A DNA stretch of 64,000 bases from JACRBE01 sp964429005 (GCA_964429005.1 CAYSAJ010000004.1:30624-94623); one strand, 5' to 3'; numbered from the stretch's first letter, positions 18,033 to 27,430 are shown. Notes: a model not told the origin generated them from the sequence alone. Numbers and translations are program-made.

Positions 18033-19454
18033 TTAGGAGAGCTTTTTCTTAAGGGTTGGACCTTGACGGCTATCTTCAATGACATACCCGTTTTTCTCTA
18101 TATCATGTCGATATAGATCAGCTTTAGCAAAGTCTTTGTTTTTTCTCGCATCTTCGCGAAGATGCAAAAGATGATAAATTTCTTCTGGAACAAGTTGATC
18201 ATTTTGAGGTTTCATGACATTCAAAATATGGTCTAACTTAAAAAGGTAGCCATGAATTCTGAGAGCGTCACTCTTTGAAAGTGTTTTGTGATCGATTCGG
18301 CTGTTGATCTCACGAATAAAGTCAAATAGAGATGCTAGGGCTTCAGCAACGCTCAGATCATCTGATACACTTTTAATGAACTTCTCTGAAAAGCTTTTTA
18401 AAGAAGCTTCTATGCTTTCTCCTGTTTCTTGCTCTACTTTAATGAGACGCTCTAGGAAATCATAGATCCGCTGCAAAGAGTGTTTTGCAGCTTCAAGAGA
18501 TTGCAAAGAAAAATTGAGTTTATGGCGATAATGAGTTTGAAGCAGGGCAAACCTTATGACAACGCCGCTGTAGCCCATCTCTAGGAGATCTCTCACTGTA
18601 TAAAAGTTTCCAAGGCTTTTTGACATTTTTTTTCCATCTACAACTAGATGTTCTGCATGAAGCCAATAGCGAGAAAAAATTTCCCCGAAGGTGCATTCTG
18701 ATTGAGCAATTTCATTTTCATGATGAGGAAAAATGTTATCAACCCCCCCACAATGAATATCGATACTTGGGCCTAATATTTCTGTAGCCATAGCTGAACA
18801 CTCAATATGCCAACCAGGTCTTCCGCGCCCAAAAGGGCTTTCCCAAAAAATATTCCCATCTCTCTCTTCATCATAAGCTTTCCAAAGGACAAAATCTGAG
18901 GCTGATTCCCGATCATATTCATCGTGGTTGACACGGTTAGATGCCCCCTCTTTGAGATCTTCTAAGTGAAGATGAGACAAACATCCATAGCGAGGGAACT
19001 TATCGATTCGGAAATAAATATTTCCTTCAGATCCTTCATAAGCAAATCCTTTATCGATGAGTTTTTGAATCATCGAGATCATGGCTCCAATATAGTCAGT
19101 CGCCTTTGGATAATGATGTGCTTTTAATAGCCCCAAAGCTTCCACATCATTCAAAAAAGCTTTCACATAGTAAGAAGTAAAATCAGTTAAAGAAATTTGT
19201 TTTTGGATCGCTCCTTTAATGGTTTTATCATCGACATCTGTGAGGTTCATCACATGCTCAACTTTAAAGCCACTAAATTCAAGAACTCTTCTTAAGAGAT
19301 CTTCAAAAACGTAAGTACGAAAATTTCCAATATGAGCAAAGTTATAGACGGTAGGGCCACAGGTATATAAACGGACTTTATTTGGGTCTAAAGGCTGGAA
19401 TTCTTCTTTTGTTTTTGTGAGTGTATTAAAAAAATAAAGAGGACTTTGCTTCAT
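18033..19454 (-). CDS. cysS: Cysteinyl-tRNA synthetase
   Basis: 473 residues. Class I synthetase with TCGPTVYNFAHIGNFR (HIGH box HIGN 41-44), zinc-binding residues (C32, the GWHIECSAM Cys, HCGGVDNIFPHHENE) and KMSKSLGN. Start at 19454 is chosen over an upstream in-frame ATG at 19514 because AAGGAA precedes it at good spacing and the extra 20 residues would overlap aas. It sits 7 nt downstream of aas. It charges tRNA-Cys; the cognate tRNA gene is at 37987-38058. Confidence 0.97.
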   Translation of the reverse strand: MKQSPLYFFNTLTKTKEEFQPLDPNKVRLYTCGPTVYNFAHIGNFRTYVFEDLLRRVLEFSGFKVEHVMNLTDVDDKTIKGAIQKQISLTDFTSYYVKAFLNDVEALGLLKAHHYPKATDYIGAMISMIQKLIDKGFAYEGSEGNIYFRIDKFPRYGCLSHLHLEDLKEGASNRVNHDEYDRESASDFVLWKAYDEERDGNIFWESPFGRGRPGWHIECSAMATEILGPSIDIHCGGVDNIFPHHENEIAQSECTFGEIFSRYWLHAEHLVVDGKKMSKSLGNFYTVRDLLEMGYSGVVIRFALLQTHYRHKLNFSLQSLEAAKHSLQRIYDFLERLIKVEQETGESIEASLKSFSEKFIKSVSDDLSVAEALASLFDFIREINSRIDHKTLSKSDALRIHGYLFKLDHILNVMKPQNDQLVPEEIYHLLHLREDARKNKDFAKADLYRHDIEKNGYVIEDSRQGPTLKKKLS

Positions 19455-19461
19455 AAATTCC

Positions 19462-22167
19462 TTATTGAAGAACCATTTCGTTGAGTTGTCGATAATTGAT
19501 TTTTCCACTTCCAAGAAGGGGAAGTTCTTCTAGTGTTCTCACCTCAGATATTTTTACAATTCGGCCGAATCCTGACTCTCTTAGAACAGTATTAACCTCT
19601 TCTTTTGTGATTCGGGATGTTGTAAAAAGAACCACATGAGGTCTTCCTTCTTCAATTTCTTTTACACAAACCACAAAGGATTTTGAAGGATCGATATCTT
19701 CTACCCACCCTTTCATTTTTGATTGGTTGATGAGTTCTTCTTCAATAGAGGTTAAAGAGATCATCTCCCCACCGATTTTGACAAATCTTTTGAGGCGACC
19801 TTGGAGCATAAGGTTTCCTTTTTCATCAAAGTAGCCAATATCACCTGTTCTGTACCATTTTTTCCCGTCGATTTCAATAAAGGGATCTCGGCCGGGGTTC
19901 CCTAAGTATCCATAGAAAATAGAAGGGCCGCGCACACAAAGCTCTCCAGAAGAGCCTTGAGGAAGCTTTTCGTGGGTGTCGATATGGATTGTGCATACTT
20001 CAAGATTGGGCAGCGGAACTCCTACCCCTTTTGGCTGATTATAATCACATACTGTGACTACTGGAGAGCACTCTGTAATCCCATATCCCTCTAAGAACAG
20101 TTTGTCTTCTCCCATCTTTTTAACACTTTTTTTGAGCTCATCAGAAGCTTTTTCAGCCCCCGAAACAAACAGACGAACCGATTTCATGTCTTCAGGAGTA
20201 GAGAATTTAAAAAAGTTTTGATAAAAGCTCGGCGCGAGACACAGCACTGAGCACTCAGCGCGCTTCACATCATCTCGAATTGTCTGCCCGTCAGTCGGGT
20301 CTGGAGCGTAGAACACTCTAAAATTCGACAAAAGAGGTAATAGTCCCGTTACAGAGAATCCGAACGAGTGAAAGGGAGGCAAGACTCCGTAAAGGATATC
20401 ATTTGCTTCTAGTTTGATCCGCTCGAGAGAAGCCGTTAAATTAGAAATAATATTTTTATGAGACAAGGGAACAGCTTTTGGATAGGCCTCTGTCCCGCTT
20501 GTAAAAAGGACAACAGCAGGGTCAGTTTCTTTACGTTTTGCTAGTCCAAAGCGACGTAGGATCATCTTTTTGGGAAGTAAAAGAGTAAATAGTGCAGAGA
20601 GTTTATCTTTTAAACTCACCGTTTTTCGCACTTCTTCAACCAAGGTAATTTTATCTTTGATTTCTTCAAGATGAAGATGTTGAAGGCGGTCGAGAAATTT
20701 TGTTGCGCTTAAGATGACATCGATGCCCAAAAGCTCTATCGCATAATTTAAAGATCTTACGCCCGTTGTCCAATTGAGCATAACGGGGACTTTTCCCGCT
20801 AATTGAGTGGCTAATATCAACAGGTAAGAACCAACAGAAGAAGGGAGCATAATACCAACGTATTCCCCGGGCAATTTTTCTATTTTCTTGGCAAGAATAA
20901 GAACGCTAAGGGAGAGCCGCTTGTAGGTAAATGTTCCTGAATTTGTGTCACCACAAATTTCTAAAGCAGAAAACTTTTTGGCAGTGCTCAGAAAAATCTC
21001 AGGAATAAATTTTCCTGAACGTATTTTTGGGGTTTCCCCTCTTTTTTGTTCTTTCCAAACAGGCTTAGTACTCACCGGCTCTGCTTTAGAAGATTTTTTT
21101 TGTCCTGCTGCTAGAACGAAGAGGTCGTGGACTGTTTTGAGTTCGCCAGGCTCAATTTTTGCTTCAATATCAAATTCTTCCGAAATAAAAGAGAAGAGCG
21201 TCGCAATATCTAAAGAATCTAGACCCAGATCTATGGATAAATCTTTGTCTTCCTCAATATCTGAAATAGAAACATGGGCAAAAGAACCAATCTTATCTAG
21301 AATCTTCTTTTTATCTTCATCCGAAAGTTGAACAGATATTTTTCCAAATTCTTTATGATCATTCATGATAATCTTCGGAATATCTTTGCTAAAAAAGCTA
21401 TATGGAACCAATTTGATAGCTTCCTCGCTCACTACCCGCCCTTTATCATCCAAGTAACGATTATAAAAGTTTTGCAAGTATTGATTGATCTCCATTTTAT
21501 TTGCCTGATAAGGAAATCTATCTTGGGGATTGTAATACTCAATCTCTAGGTTTCTTTTAGGCGCAAAGAAAACGAAGTTTTTAATGATCGTCCAAGCAGC
21601 GTTGAGAGCGACTTTCCAAAAAGGTGGGACGTTTCCCGTAATGGCTCTTGAAAATGAGCTTCCCCATAAACCGCTCATTCGCACCATAATAATGTTCACA
21701 TCTGGGTATTCTTTCAGAATGCTATATATAAAGGAACTACCTCCGACAGCCTCTTTAGGACCTCTACGTAGATGGCCTGCTGGGTAAACAAGAAAGTTTT
21801 CTCCCTTTTTTAAGCCTTCAAGGACAGTCTTAAAAGCCTCTTCCCCTTTTTCTTTTTTCCAATCGTTGACAGCACTTTCAAAGTTTGGAATCGGAATGGC
21901 TTTGACGGCATTCATAAAAAACCGAGCGCCTGGGTAGTTAAAAAAATGCTCAACGACGAGGGGTCTAAGTTTGAATTTCTTCCAAAGTAAAGCCATCATG
22001 ATGATGGGGTCGATTTCTGCAGGGTGATTTGGAAGGATAAGATACCCCCCCTTTTTCAGTTTAGGCTGGTCTAGAGCTGCTTTGTTTTTGAGTTTAATTC
22101 GGTACCTAAGTCTAAGGGAAGACCTTATGAAGAGAGAAAAAGCATCAAGGAAAAATCGCATAGCCAT
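19462..22167 (-). CDS. aas: Acyltransferase / acyl-carrier / acyl-ACP ligase fusion (Aas-like)
   Basis: 901 residues from the chosen ATG (an in-frame ATG at 22206 would add 13). Three domains in order: a PlsC-type acyltransferase (about 1-250; HX4D motif NHPAEID, His48/Asp53), an acyl-carrier-protein domain (about 285-355; phosphopantetheine site DLGLDSLD, Ser318), and an AMP-forming acyl ligase (about 385-901; LFTSGTEAYPKAV, GYGITECSP, WYRTGDIGYFDE). E. coli Aas (about 719 residues) has only the first and last. It activates fatty acids, possibly host-derived, and acylates lysophospholipid; the built-in ACP could hold the acyl intermediate. First gene of the aas-cysS-orphan-orphan unit. Confidence 0.93.
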   Translation of the reverse strand: MAMRFFLDAFSLFIRSSLRLRYRIKLKNKAALDQPKLKKGGYLILPNHPAEIDPIIMMALLWKKFKLRPLVVEHFFNYPGARFFMNAVKAIPIPNFESAVNDWKKEKGEEAFKTVLEGLKKGENFLVYPAGHLRRGPKEAVGGSSFIYSILKEYPDVNIIMVRMSGLWGSSFSRAITGNVPPFWKVALNAAWTIIKNFVFFAPKRNLEIEYYNPQDRFPYQANKMEINQYLQNFYNRYLDDKGRVVSEEAIKLVPYSFFSKDIPKIIMNDHKEFGKISVQLSDEDKKKILDKIGSFAHVSISDIEEDKDLSIDLGLDSLDIATLFSFISEEFDIEAKIEPGELKTVHDLFVLAAGQKKSSKAEPVSTKPVWKEQKRGETPKIRSGKFIPEIFLSTAKKFSALEICGDTNSGTFTYKRLSLSVLILAKKIEKLPGEYVGIMLPSSVGSYLLILATQLAGKVPVMLNWTTGVRSLNYAIELLGIDVILSATKFLDRLQHLHLEEIKDKITLVEEVRKTVSLKDKLSALFTLLLPKKMILRRFGLAKRKETDPAVVLFTSGTEAYPKAVPLSHKNIISNLTASLERIKLEANDILYGVLPPFHSFGFSVTGLLPLLSNFRVFYAPDPTDGQTIRDDVKRAECSVLCLAPSFYQNFFKFSTPEDMKSVRLFVSGAEKASDELKKSVKKMGEDKLFLEGYGITECSPVVTVCDYNQPKGVGVPLPNLEVCTIHIDTHEKLPQGSSGELCVRGPSIFYGYLGNPGRDPFIEIDGKKWYRTGDIGYFDEKGNLMLQGRLKRFVKIGGEMISLTSIEEELINQSKMKGWVEDIDPSKSFVVCVKEIEEGRPHVVLFTTSRITKEEVNTVLRESGFGRIVKISEVRTLEELPLLGSGKINYRQLNEMVLQ

Positions 22168-22453
22168 AATTTTTGAATCCTTTATTGAGCAAAAAAGATA
22201 AATCATAAAGAAACAAAAATTTAAGATAAAAAGGTTTCTTCGAGCCTCTTAAAGGCTTAAAAGTCAACCTCTTATAATAAAATTCTATCCTGTTAACAGC
22301 CAATCACTTACAAAACCCGATTGAGTTCTTTATTGCTAGTAATTTAACAACCACTCTTTATTAATATATTTTTTTAATTAATTGAGCAAATTAAAATTTG
22401 ATTTATGTTATAATTAAATATATAAATAATAAAATATAATAAGAGTTAATATT

Positions 22454-23356
22454 ATGGCATTATCAATTGCAGTGAGATCAGCAGCAGCCTGCGCAAGAGC
22501 AGCCGTAACAGATTCATTATCTGTTGCTTGCAGATCTGAGGCATTAGCTAGTAGGGTAGCCACAGCTGCCGCGCCAGCTATTAAGGGCGCAGCTCGATTC
22601 AGATCCCCATTAATCCTTGCAGGTGGAATTTTATCCGCTGGAGCTGGGATGGCGGCGATTGCTTCAGCAGCTAGAGAAGACAAATTGAAACGCGAAGAAG
22701 GAACACCGGCTTCGGAACCTACTTACGTTAGATATGCACCCGGCGAAGACCCATTCGGAACAGCTGTCCATGATGACATAGACGCTGGTACGCTCACAGA
22801 AGCTGAGATCGAGATATTAACTAATTTTGCTAAATCACTTCCTGCAACTGTTTTGAGCTCTATCGCGACCGCAGTTTTAACTTCTTCACCAATAGGAGCT
22901 TCTGTCATAGCAGGCGTTATAGCAGCCGCAGTTAGTGAAGCTTTAGTTGATAAAGTCTCTGATGTTGCAAGAGCGGGTATCTCTGGTACTCTAGAGGGAG
23001 CTCTTTGTTCACTCTTAGCTAACAAATTATTTGTAGCAGGATTAAAGTGTCGATCTACAGCATGCATGCTTGTTCTTCAATCTACGATCCAATCATGTTT
23101 GAATGGTGTAATTAGTACTTCCGTGGCTAAGAGAACAGATGAAGCGGCCTTAGGAACTGCAAAAAGAGCGAGTGCTGCTGCTCTTTCGACTTTTACAACT
23201 CTAGGGTTAGATCCTCTAAGAGCTAGGGGTGTAAAAAATGCTTTTGTTACTTGTGGCCGAAGTGCTGCCGCGGCAGGTCTTGGTTACGGAATTGACACTG
23301 CGCACAGTGCTCTATCTGAATATAGAACATCAGAAGCAGCCCAGCAATTAGCTTAA
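22454..23356 (+). CDS. Alanine-rich orphan with several hydrophobic helices
   Basis: 300 residues, not recognised. About a fifth of residues are alanine. Hydrophobic or small-residue helices lie at about 51-72 (SPLILAGGILSAGAGMAAIA), 128-167 (two Ala/Ile/Val stretches around a Pro-Ile-Gly turn) and 178-215. An acidic hydrophilic stretch (76-115) separates them. No classical cleavable signal. The composition (Gly/Ala-x3-Gly/Ala packing) suggests membrane insertion or oligomerisation, as in translocators or inclusion-membrane proteins, but no homologue is recalled. It has an AT-rich leader (22340-22453) and its own terminator, so it is monocistronic. Confidence 0.75.
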   Translation: MALSIAVRSAAACARAAVTDSLSVACRSEALASRVATAAAPAIKGAARFRSPLILAGGILSAGAGMAAIASAAREDKLKREEGTPASEPTYVRYAPGEDPFGTAVHDDIDAGTLTEAEIEILTNFAKSLPATVLSSIATAVLTSSPIGASVIAGVIAAAVSEALVDKVSDVARAGISGTLEGALCSLLANKLFVAGLKCRSTACMLVLQSTIQSCLNGVISTSVAKRTDEAALGTAKRASAAALSTFTTLGLDPLRARGVKNAFVTCGRSAAAAGLGYGIDTAHSALSEYRTSEAAQQLA

Positions 23357-23366
23357 AGCTTTATTG

Positions 23367-23410
23367 AACCTTAGTTTTTCTTTCACAAGAAAATCTAAGG
23401 TTTTTTCTTT
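23367..23410 (+). terminator. Rho-independent terminator of the alanine-rich orphan
   Basis: Stem AACCTTAG (23367-23374) with CTAAGGTT (23395-23402), extended after one mismatch by TTTTC/GAAAA, followed by TTTTCTTTT. Confidence 0.8.
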
Positions 23411-23475
23411 TATTGACGAATTCCTTTTTTTGAAGTAACTGCAACTAGAGTAACTCCATTCAAAAGGAATCCTCT

Positions 23476-23751
23476 ATGGTCAAGCCGGTCAATGAACCAA
23501 CACCTTCTCATCATGGACATGTTCATGAATCCGCTGAAGAAATGTCTCCTCAGCTTGCTAAAGCTGTATCCTTAGCCAATCGAATTGATCGGGTGGCACA
23601 GCTACTGCACACACAAGTTCATTCATATAACAAATCGGCGGATAATAGCTCCGAGTTAGAAAAAAGAAATGTAGCCTCGATGAATAAGGAAGAATCAGCC
23701 TCAAACCCACCTATGGGAAGCAGTTCTTCCAAAAAGAAAAAAAAATCGTAG
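23476..23751 (+). CDS. Small orphan protein with Lys-rich end
   Basis: 91 residues, not recognised. His-rich start (PSHHGHVHESAEE), a predicted helix at 25-48 (PQLAKAVSLANRIDRVAQLL) and a disordered Ser/Lys tail ending KKKKKS. AAAAGGA lies at good distance before the ATG, which supports translation. No membrane segment. Lies between a terminator and another small frame; could be a secreted or nucleic-acid-binding small protein, but there is no direct evidence. Confidence 0.6.
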   Translation: MVKPVNEPTPSHHGHVHESAEEMSPQLAKAVSLANRIDRVAQLLHTQVHSYNKSADNSSELEKRNVASMNKEESASNPPMGSSSSKKKKKS

Positions 23752-23828
23752 ATTCTTTTATTGACTCTTAAAAATCTTTTGATATAACCAAAATTTATTC
23801 TTTAAATTTTTGATGATTTTGAGGCGAT

Positions 23829-24017
23829 ATGGAAGCTGTTAAATTACACGGAGTGGGAGCTAAGTATTTTACACCTGCAATAGAACTTAGCGATTTAACT
23901 TTAAGAACTCATGCGATAGCGATCGATTGTTTTGCGTGCAGAGAAACTTTTACTGGGAAGAACCTTCCTTTGCAGCAACAGGAAGGTCCTTCTTTGTCGA
24001 GTCTTATCCGTTTTTGA
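23829..24017 (+). CDS. Possible small protein of 62 residues, doubtful
   Basis: A GAGG sequence lies upstream of the ATG at usable distance, but the frame ends inside the antisense 3' end of bioY (14 nt overlap) and contains the hairpin at 23962-23987. Composition is unremarkable and no family is recognised. It may be real or a chance frame in the bioY 3' region. Confidence 0.3.
   Translation: MEAVKLHGVGAKYFTPAIELSDLTLRTHAIAIDCFACRETFTGKNLPLQQQEGPSLSSLIRF
23962..23987. terminator. Hairpin 17 nt beyond the bioY stop
   Basis: ACCTTCCT (23962-23969) pairs perfectly with AGGAAGGT (23980-23987) around a 10-nt loop. Read from bioY it is followed by TCTTCCC, a poor T-tract, so termination is only possible. 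Confidence 0.4.
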
Positions 24018-24579
24018 AGTGAATCTTTTTTATAGCAGGTAGGCTCATAGATGCTAATACAAACAGGAGTATGGCATCTGTGAGAGCAAAAGGTGCTGCA
24101 CCAAGAAGCAGAGCTTTTTCGGCACCTACAAACCAGCTGAGCTGCAGACATCCTAGGGGATAGATGATGGCAAACATAGCGACGCTAAAGAGAAAGAATA
24201 CCCGCGCCATGTTGATGGTTTTGCTTTTCTGAGTGAGAGCACCCACGAAATAGACTGCTAAAGGATAAGCTAAAATATAACCTCCTGTGGGCCCAAAAAA
24301 GCTTAAATAACCATATGTACCGCTAGCAAATACTGGAAGGCCAAAAGCGCCATATGCTAAAAATAGAAGAGTAGCGATGACGCCCCTGCGAGCTCCGAGT
24401 AAAGCTGCTATTACAAGAACCATTTTACTTTGAAGTATTATAGGTACTGGAGAAAAAGGTAGAGGGATTTTAACTTGTCCGATGAGGGCTAGGAAAATGC
24501 TTGCCATAACTACCTGCAAAGCACTCACCCAAAAAGCTTTTTCTTGAGTTTTTTCTAAATAGGATAACATTTGTTTCAT
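24004..24579 (-). CDS. bioY: BioY-family biotin transporter substrate-binding (S) component
   Basis: 191 residues, six predicted membrane helices. BioY signatures are visible: IGQVKIPLPFSPVPIILQ (about 36-53), LLGARRGVIATLLFLAYGAFGLPVFASG and GPTGGYILAYPLA. BioY captures biotin and normally works with an ECF ATPase/T module, though some function alone; no such module is in this window. Its ATG overlaps the nudix stop (ATGA), so it is the last gene of rsfS-fabF-nudix-bioY. Link to fatty-acid synthesis fits, since acetyl-CoA carboxylase needs biotin. Confidence 0.93.
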   Translation of the reverse strand: MKQMLSYLEKTQEKAFWVSALQVVMASIFLALIGQVKIPLPFSPVPIILQSKMVLVIAALLGARRGVIATLLFLAYGAFGLPVFASGTYGYLSFFGPTGGYILAYPLAVYFVGALTQKSKTINMARVFFLFSVAMFAIIYPLGCLQLSWFVGAEKALLLGAAPFALTDAILLFVLASMSLPAIKKIHFKNG

Positions 24580-25019
24580 ATAGTTCCTTTTGGTAGTAAT
24601 GGAATTTGATAGTTGAGCTGTTTGATAATATCTTGATCAGTAGTAAAGGTCGCCACATCGGCACCCTTTTGCAATTGAATCCAGTTCGCTTCTTGAATTT
24701 CATTTTTATCAATCACAACATTTCCTTCTACAATCGCGACAAAATAGCGAACTTTTTTGTGAATGTGCGTATTGTCTCGGATGAAAGTAAATGAAACATT
24801 GATAGAGTCTAAAGGTAAGTATTTTTTTACTTTGAGAGTTGTTTCTTCATACAGCTCTCTTTCCGCTGTTTGTTTTTCAGTTTCATTGTGATCCGGATGA
24901 CCCTTAGGAAATCCCCAGAAAAAACCTTTTTTATGACAAAGGAGCAGGGTATACCATTCATCTCCCTTCATCATGAGGGGGATGATACCGAAGCACTCTT
25001 CATGCAGAATTTTACTCAT
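24576..25019 (-). CDS. Nudix hydrolase, diadenosine-polyphosphate-hydrolase-like
   Basis: 147 residues from the ATG at 25019, which lies 8 nt inside the end of fabF; an in-frame upstream ATG at 25058 would overlap more. The Nudix box reads G-x5-E-x7-REL-x-EET-x-L (GHPDHNETEKQTAERELYEE), with Thr in place of the usual final Gly. The lead-in FFWGFPKGHPD is typical of Ap4A-type bis(5'-nucleosyl) tetraphosphatases. From memory, chlamydial genomes keep a MutT-like gene beside fabF. Substrate not proven. Confidence 0.9.
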   Translation of the reverse strand: MSKILHEECFGIIPLMMKGDEWYTLLLCHKKGFFWGFPKGHPDHNETEKQTAERELYEETTLKVKKYLPLDSINVSFTFIRDNTHIHKKVRYFVAIVEGNVVIDKNEIQEANWIQLQKGADVATFTTDQDIIKQLNYQIPLLPKGTI

Positions 25020-26268
25020 GGTAAGGTGCCAAGATGATAGAAGAGTTGTGTCCACCAAATCCGAACGAATTGGAAAGAGCCGCTTTGCTTTGGTGGTTTA
25101 TAGCTTCTCCAAACACAGGATCTAAATCGAGCAGTTCTTCTTCAGGGTTTTCAAGATTTAGGTTCGGATGGAGTTTTCCTGTTCGAATTGCTTGAATCGT
25201 TGCAATCGCCTCGATTCCCGCAGCCGCGCCGAGGCAATGGCCGGTCATCGACTTTGTAGAGTTGATCTTTAGATGTTTGCTATGAGAACCAAAAAGCTTT
25301 TTCAAAGCCCTGATTTCACAAAGATCACCAACAACCGTAGAAGTTGCATGTGCGTTGATATAGTCGATTCTTTCTTTAGGAATACCAGCATCTTCTAAAG
25401 CCTTTTGGATACAAAGAGCGACACCTGAACCATCCTCTTTTGGGTCTGTCATGTGATAAGCATCACAAGAAACTGCCCCACCGAGATATTCAGCATAAAT
25501 CGTTGCACCACGCATTAGAGCATGTTCTAAAGATTCGAGGATGAGCACTCCAGCCCCTTCTCCCATGACAAAACCATCACGGTTTTTATCCCAAGGGCGA
25601 GAGGCTTTTTGCGGCTCGTCATTTCTCTCTGAAAGGGCTTTTATCGCCACAAATCCCGCAAGGCCGATCTGACCAATAGGAGCTTCAGCTCCTCCGCAGA
25701 CCATAAGATCTGCTTCTCCCCTGCGGATATGCTCAGCCGCAGCTACAATACAGTAATTTGAAGTAGCGCAGGCAGTAGAAATGGAGTAGTTAGGCCCTTC
25801 AAAACCGGTATCGATCCCAAGAAGAGCTCCCCCCATATTCGTAATGATGTAAGGGATGAAGAAAGGGGTTAAGCGACGAAAGCCTTTGTCTTTGATCGTT
25901 TCAACACCATCATAAAACGTTTTCATTCCTCCCATGCCAGAACCGATGATAATTCCACATCGTTTCTTATCTAATGAAGAGAGGTCTGAGAGATTAAAGC
26001 CAGCATGCTCTAAAGCTCGTTTTCCACTATAAACAGTATAACGAATGAACGGATCAATCCGGCGTGCTTGCTTTTTTTCAATATATTCACCCGGATCAAA
26101 AGCTGGGACTTCTCCTGCAAAACGTGTTGGATACTCAGAAACATCGAAAGATTGGATAGGAGTTACACCACTTTTCCCTTGGAGCAATTGATCATAGAAC
26201 TGATCTACATCGTTTCCAAAACAAGAAACGATTCCCATTCCTGTAACAACGATTCTGCGTTTAGCCAT
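25012..26268 (-). CDS. fabF: 3-oxoacyl-ACP synthase II
   Basis: 418 residues. Thiolase-fold condensing enzyme with the Cys-His-His triad Cys167 (STACATSN), His307 (NAHATST) and His344 (KSMTGHCLGAAAG). It elongates acyl-ACP with malonyl-ACP and is the temperature-tuned elongation enzyme of fatty-acid synthesis. Start at 26268 is supported by AAGGAA upstream and the MAKRRIVVTGMG N-terminus; it overlaps rsfS by 8 nt. The FabF Phe/Gly gate near the C-terminus (SNSFGFGGHN) is intact. Confidence 0.97.
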   Translation of the reverse strand: MAKRRIVVTGMGIVSCFGNDVDQFYDQLLQGKSGVTPIQSFDVSEYPTRFAGEVPAFDPGEYIEKKQARRIDPFIRYTVYSGKRALEHAGFNLSDLSSLDKKRCGIIIGSGMGGMKTFYDGVETIKDKGFRRLTPFFIPYIITNMGGALLGIDTGFEGPNYSISTACATSNYCIVAAAEHIRRGEADLMVCGGAEAPIGQIGLAGFVAIKALSERNDEPQKASRPWDKNRDGFVMGEGAGVLILESLEHALMRGATIYAEYLGGAVSCDAYHMTDPKEDGSGVALCIQKALEDAGIPKERIDYINAHATSTVVGDLCEIRALKKLFGSHSKHLKINSTKSMTGHCLGAAAGIEAIATIQAIRTGKLHPNLNLENPEEELLDLDPVFGEAINHQSKAALSNSFGFGGHNSSIILAPYHE

Positions 26269-26638
26269 AGATTCCTTCTGTTTTGCATTCAATTTGAAGA
26301 TCTACCACATGTCCTGTAGACCAAAGGCGCTCAAGTTGATACTTTTGTCGTAGTCCTGGTGTAAAAAGATGAATAATAATGTTACTATAATCTAACACAA
26401 TCCAGTCTCCATTGCTCATTCCTTCTTCATGACAAAAAGGCTCACCTTCTTCTTTCATGACTTCCATGATTGCATGGGCGATAGCGACAGCATGACGATC
26501 AACATTCCCTTCAGCAATGATCACATAATCCGTCAAAGAGGAGACTTTTTGGATATCGATCGCTAAGGGATTGAGTCCTTTTTTATCGTAGATGGTTTGT
26601 CCAATTATTTGTACTATTTTCAACGGATCTTTTGTCAT
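26261..26638 (-). CDS. rsfS: Ribosomal silencing factor RsfS (YbeB family)
   Basis: 125 residues, the usual length. Motifs DIQKVSSLTDYVIIAEGNVDRHAVAIA and DWIVLDYSNIIIHLFTPGLRQKYQLERLW (quoted in part) are diagnostic of the RsfS/Iojap family, which binds ribosomal protein uL14 and blocks subunit joining in starvation. First gene of the rsfS-fabF-nudix-bioY unit. The 213 nt ahead of it (26639-26851) is AT-rich intergenic sequence without any convincing gene; nadD ends on the far side. Confidence 0.95.
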   Translation of the reverse strand: MTKDPLKIVQIIGQTIYDKKGLNPLAIDIQKVSSLTDYVIIAEGNVDRHAVAIAHAIMEVMKEEGEPFCHEEGMSNGDWIVLDYSNIIIHLFTPGLRQKYQLERLWSTGHVVDLQIECKTEGIYG

Positions 26639-26851
26639 ACATTTTCCAAGCAGATAAATTTTGGGTAACTATAACCTAAAAAAGATTATTTTTCCACTTG
26701 AAAACAGCAACAAATAAAACATTCTTTAAAATAGAAAATTATTAAAAGCATTAAATTTTAAATATTATTAAAAGCAATATGGTTTTACCTTTAAAAAATA
26801 AAAATGAAAAAATTATATTCGGATAGACTTTTTCAAGGGGATAGTTAAAAT

Positions 26852-27430
26852 CTAATCGTAAAGTTTTTTTTCACGAATATATTCGAGAGTCGCTTGAGGA
26901 AGAAGATGCCCTACGTATAGCCCCTTTTTGATTCTAGAGCGAATATGAGTCGCTGAGATGTCAAATAGGGATGTCTCAATGATTTCCATTTGGAGAGGAT
27001 TTGTAAAGCTTGAAGTCGAGCGGGCACCCACTAAAGGAGGTGCGATATGCATGAGCTCATCCCATTCTTTCCATGATGTAAAATGAACTAAATGATCTTG
27101 TCCTAAGATCAGCCTAAAAGTCGTTTGGGGGTATTTGGTCATGAGAAGGCGGATCGTATCTATCGTAAAACTTGGCTGCTGCTCATGAATTTCTTCTTCA
27201 ATCAGCTGAAACCCTTTTATTCCCTCTATCCCCCTTTTAACCATTTCAAGTCGATCTTGAGCTTTTGCATGGGGGCGAGATGAGATCTTGGAGGGAGAAA
27301 GAGCAGTAGGACAGAAAAAAACAGCATCAAGGCCCCCATTTTCTAGAATAGAGAGCGCCAGTTGAATATGCCCAAAATGTAGGGGATCAAAAGTCCCTCC
27401 AAAAAAACCAACGACTTTATTTTTGTCCAT
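26852..27430 (-). CDS. nadD: Nicotinate-nucleotide adenylyltransferase
   Basis: 192 residues. Cytidylyltransferase-like fold with GFFGGTFDPLHFGHIQLA (HxGH motif) near the N-terminus and the C-terminal ISATHIRSRIKKG, both typical of NadD, which adenylates nicotinate mononucleotide on the way to NAD. The ATG at 27430 lies inside the miaA 3' end (14 nt overlap). A TTG three codons upstream is possible, but the ATG is preferred. Tail of the miaA-nadD pair. Confidence 0.95.
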   Translation of the reverse strand: MDKNKVVGFFGGTFDPLHFGHIQLALSILENGGLDAVFFCPTALSPSKISSRPHAKAQDRLEMVKRGIEGIKGFQLIEEEIHEQQPSFTIDTIRLLMTKYPQTTFRLILGQDHLVHFTSWKEWDELMHIAPPLVGARSTSSFTNPLQMEIIETSLFDISATHIRSRIKKGLYVGHLLPQATLEYIREKKLYD

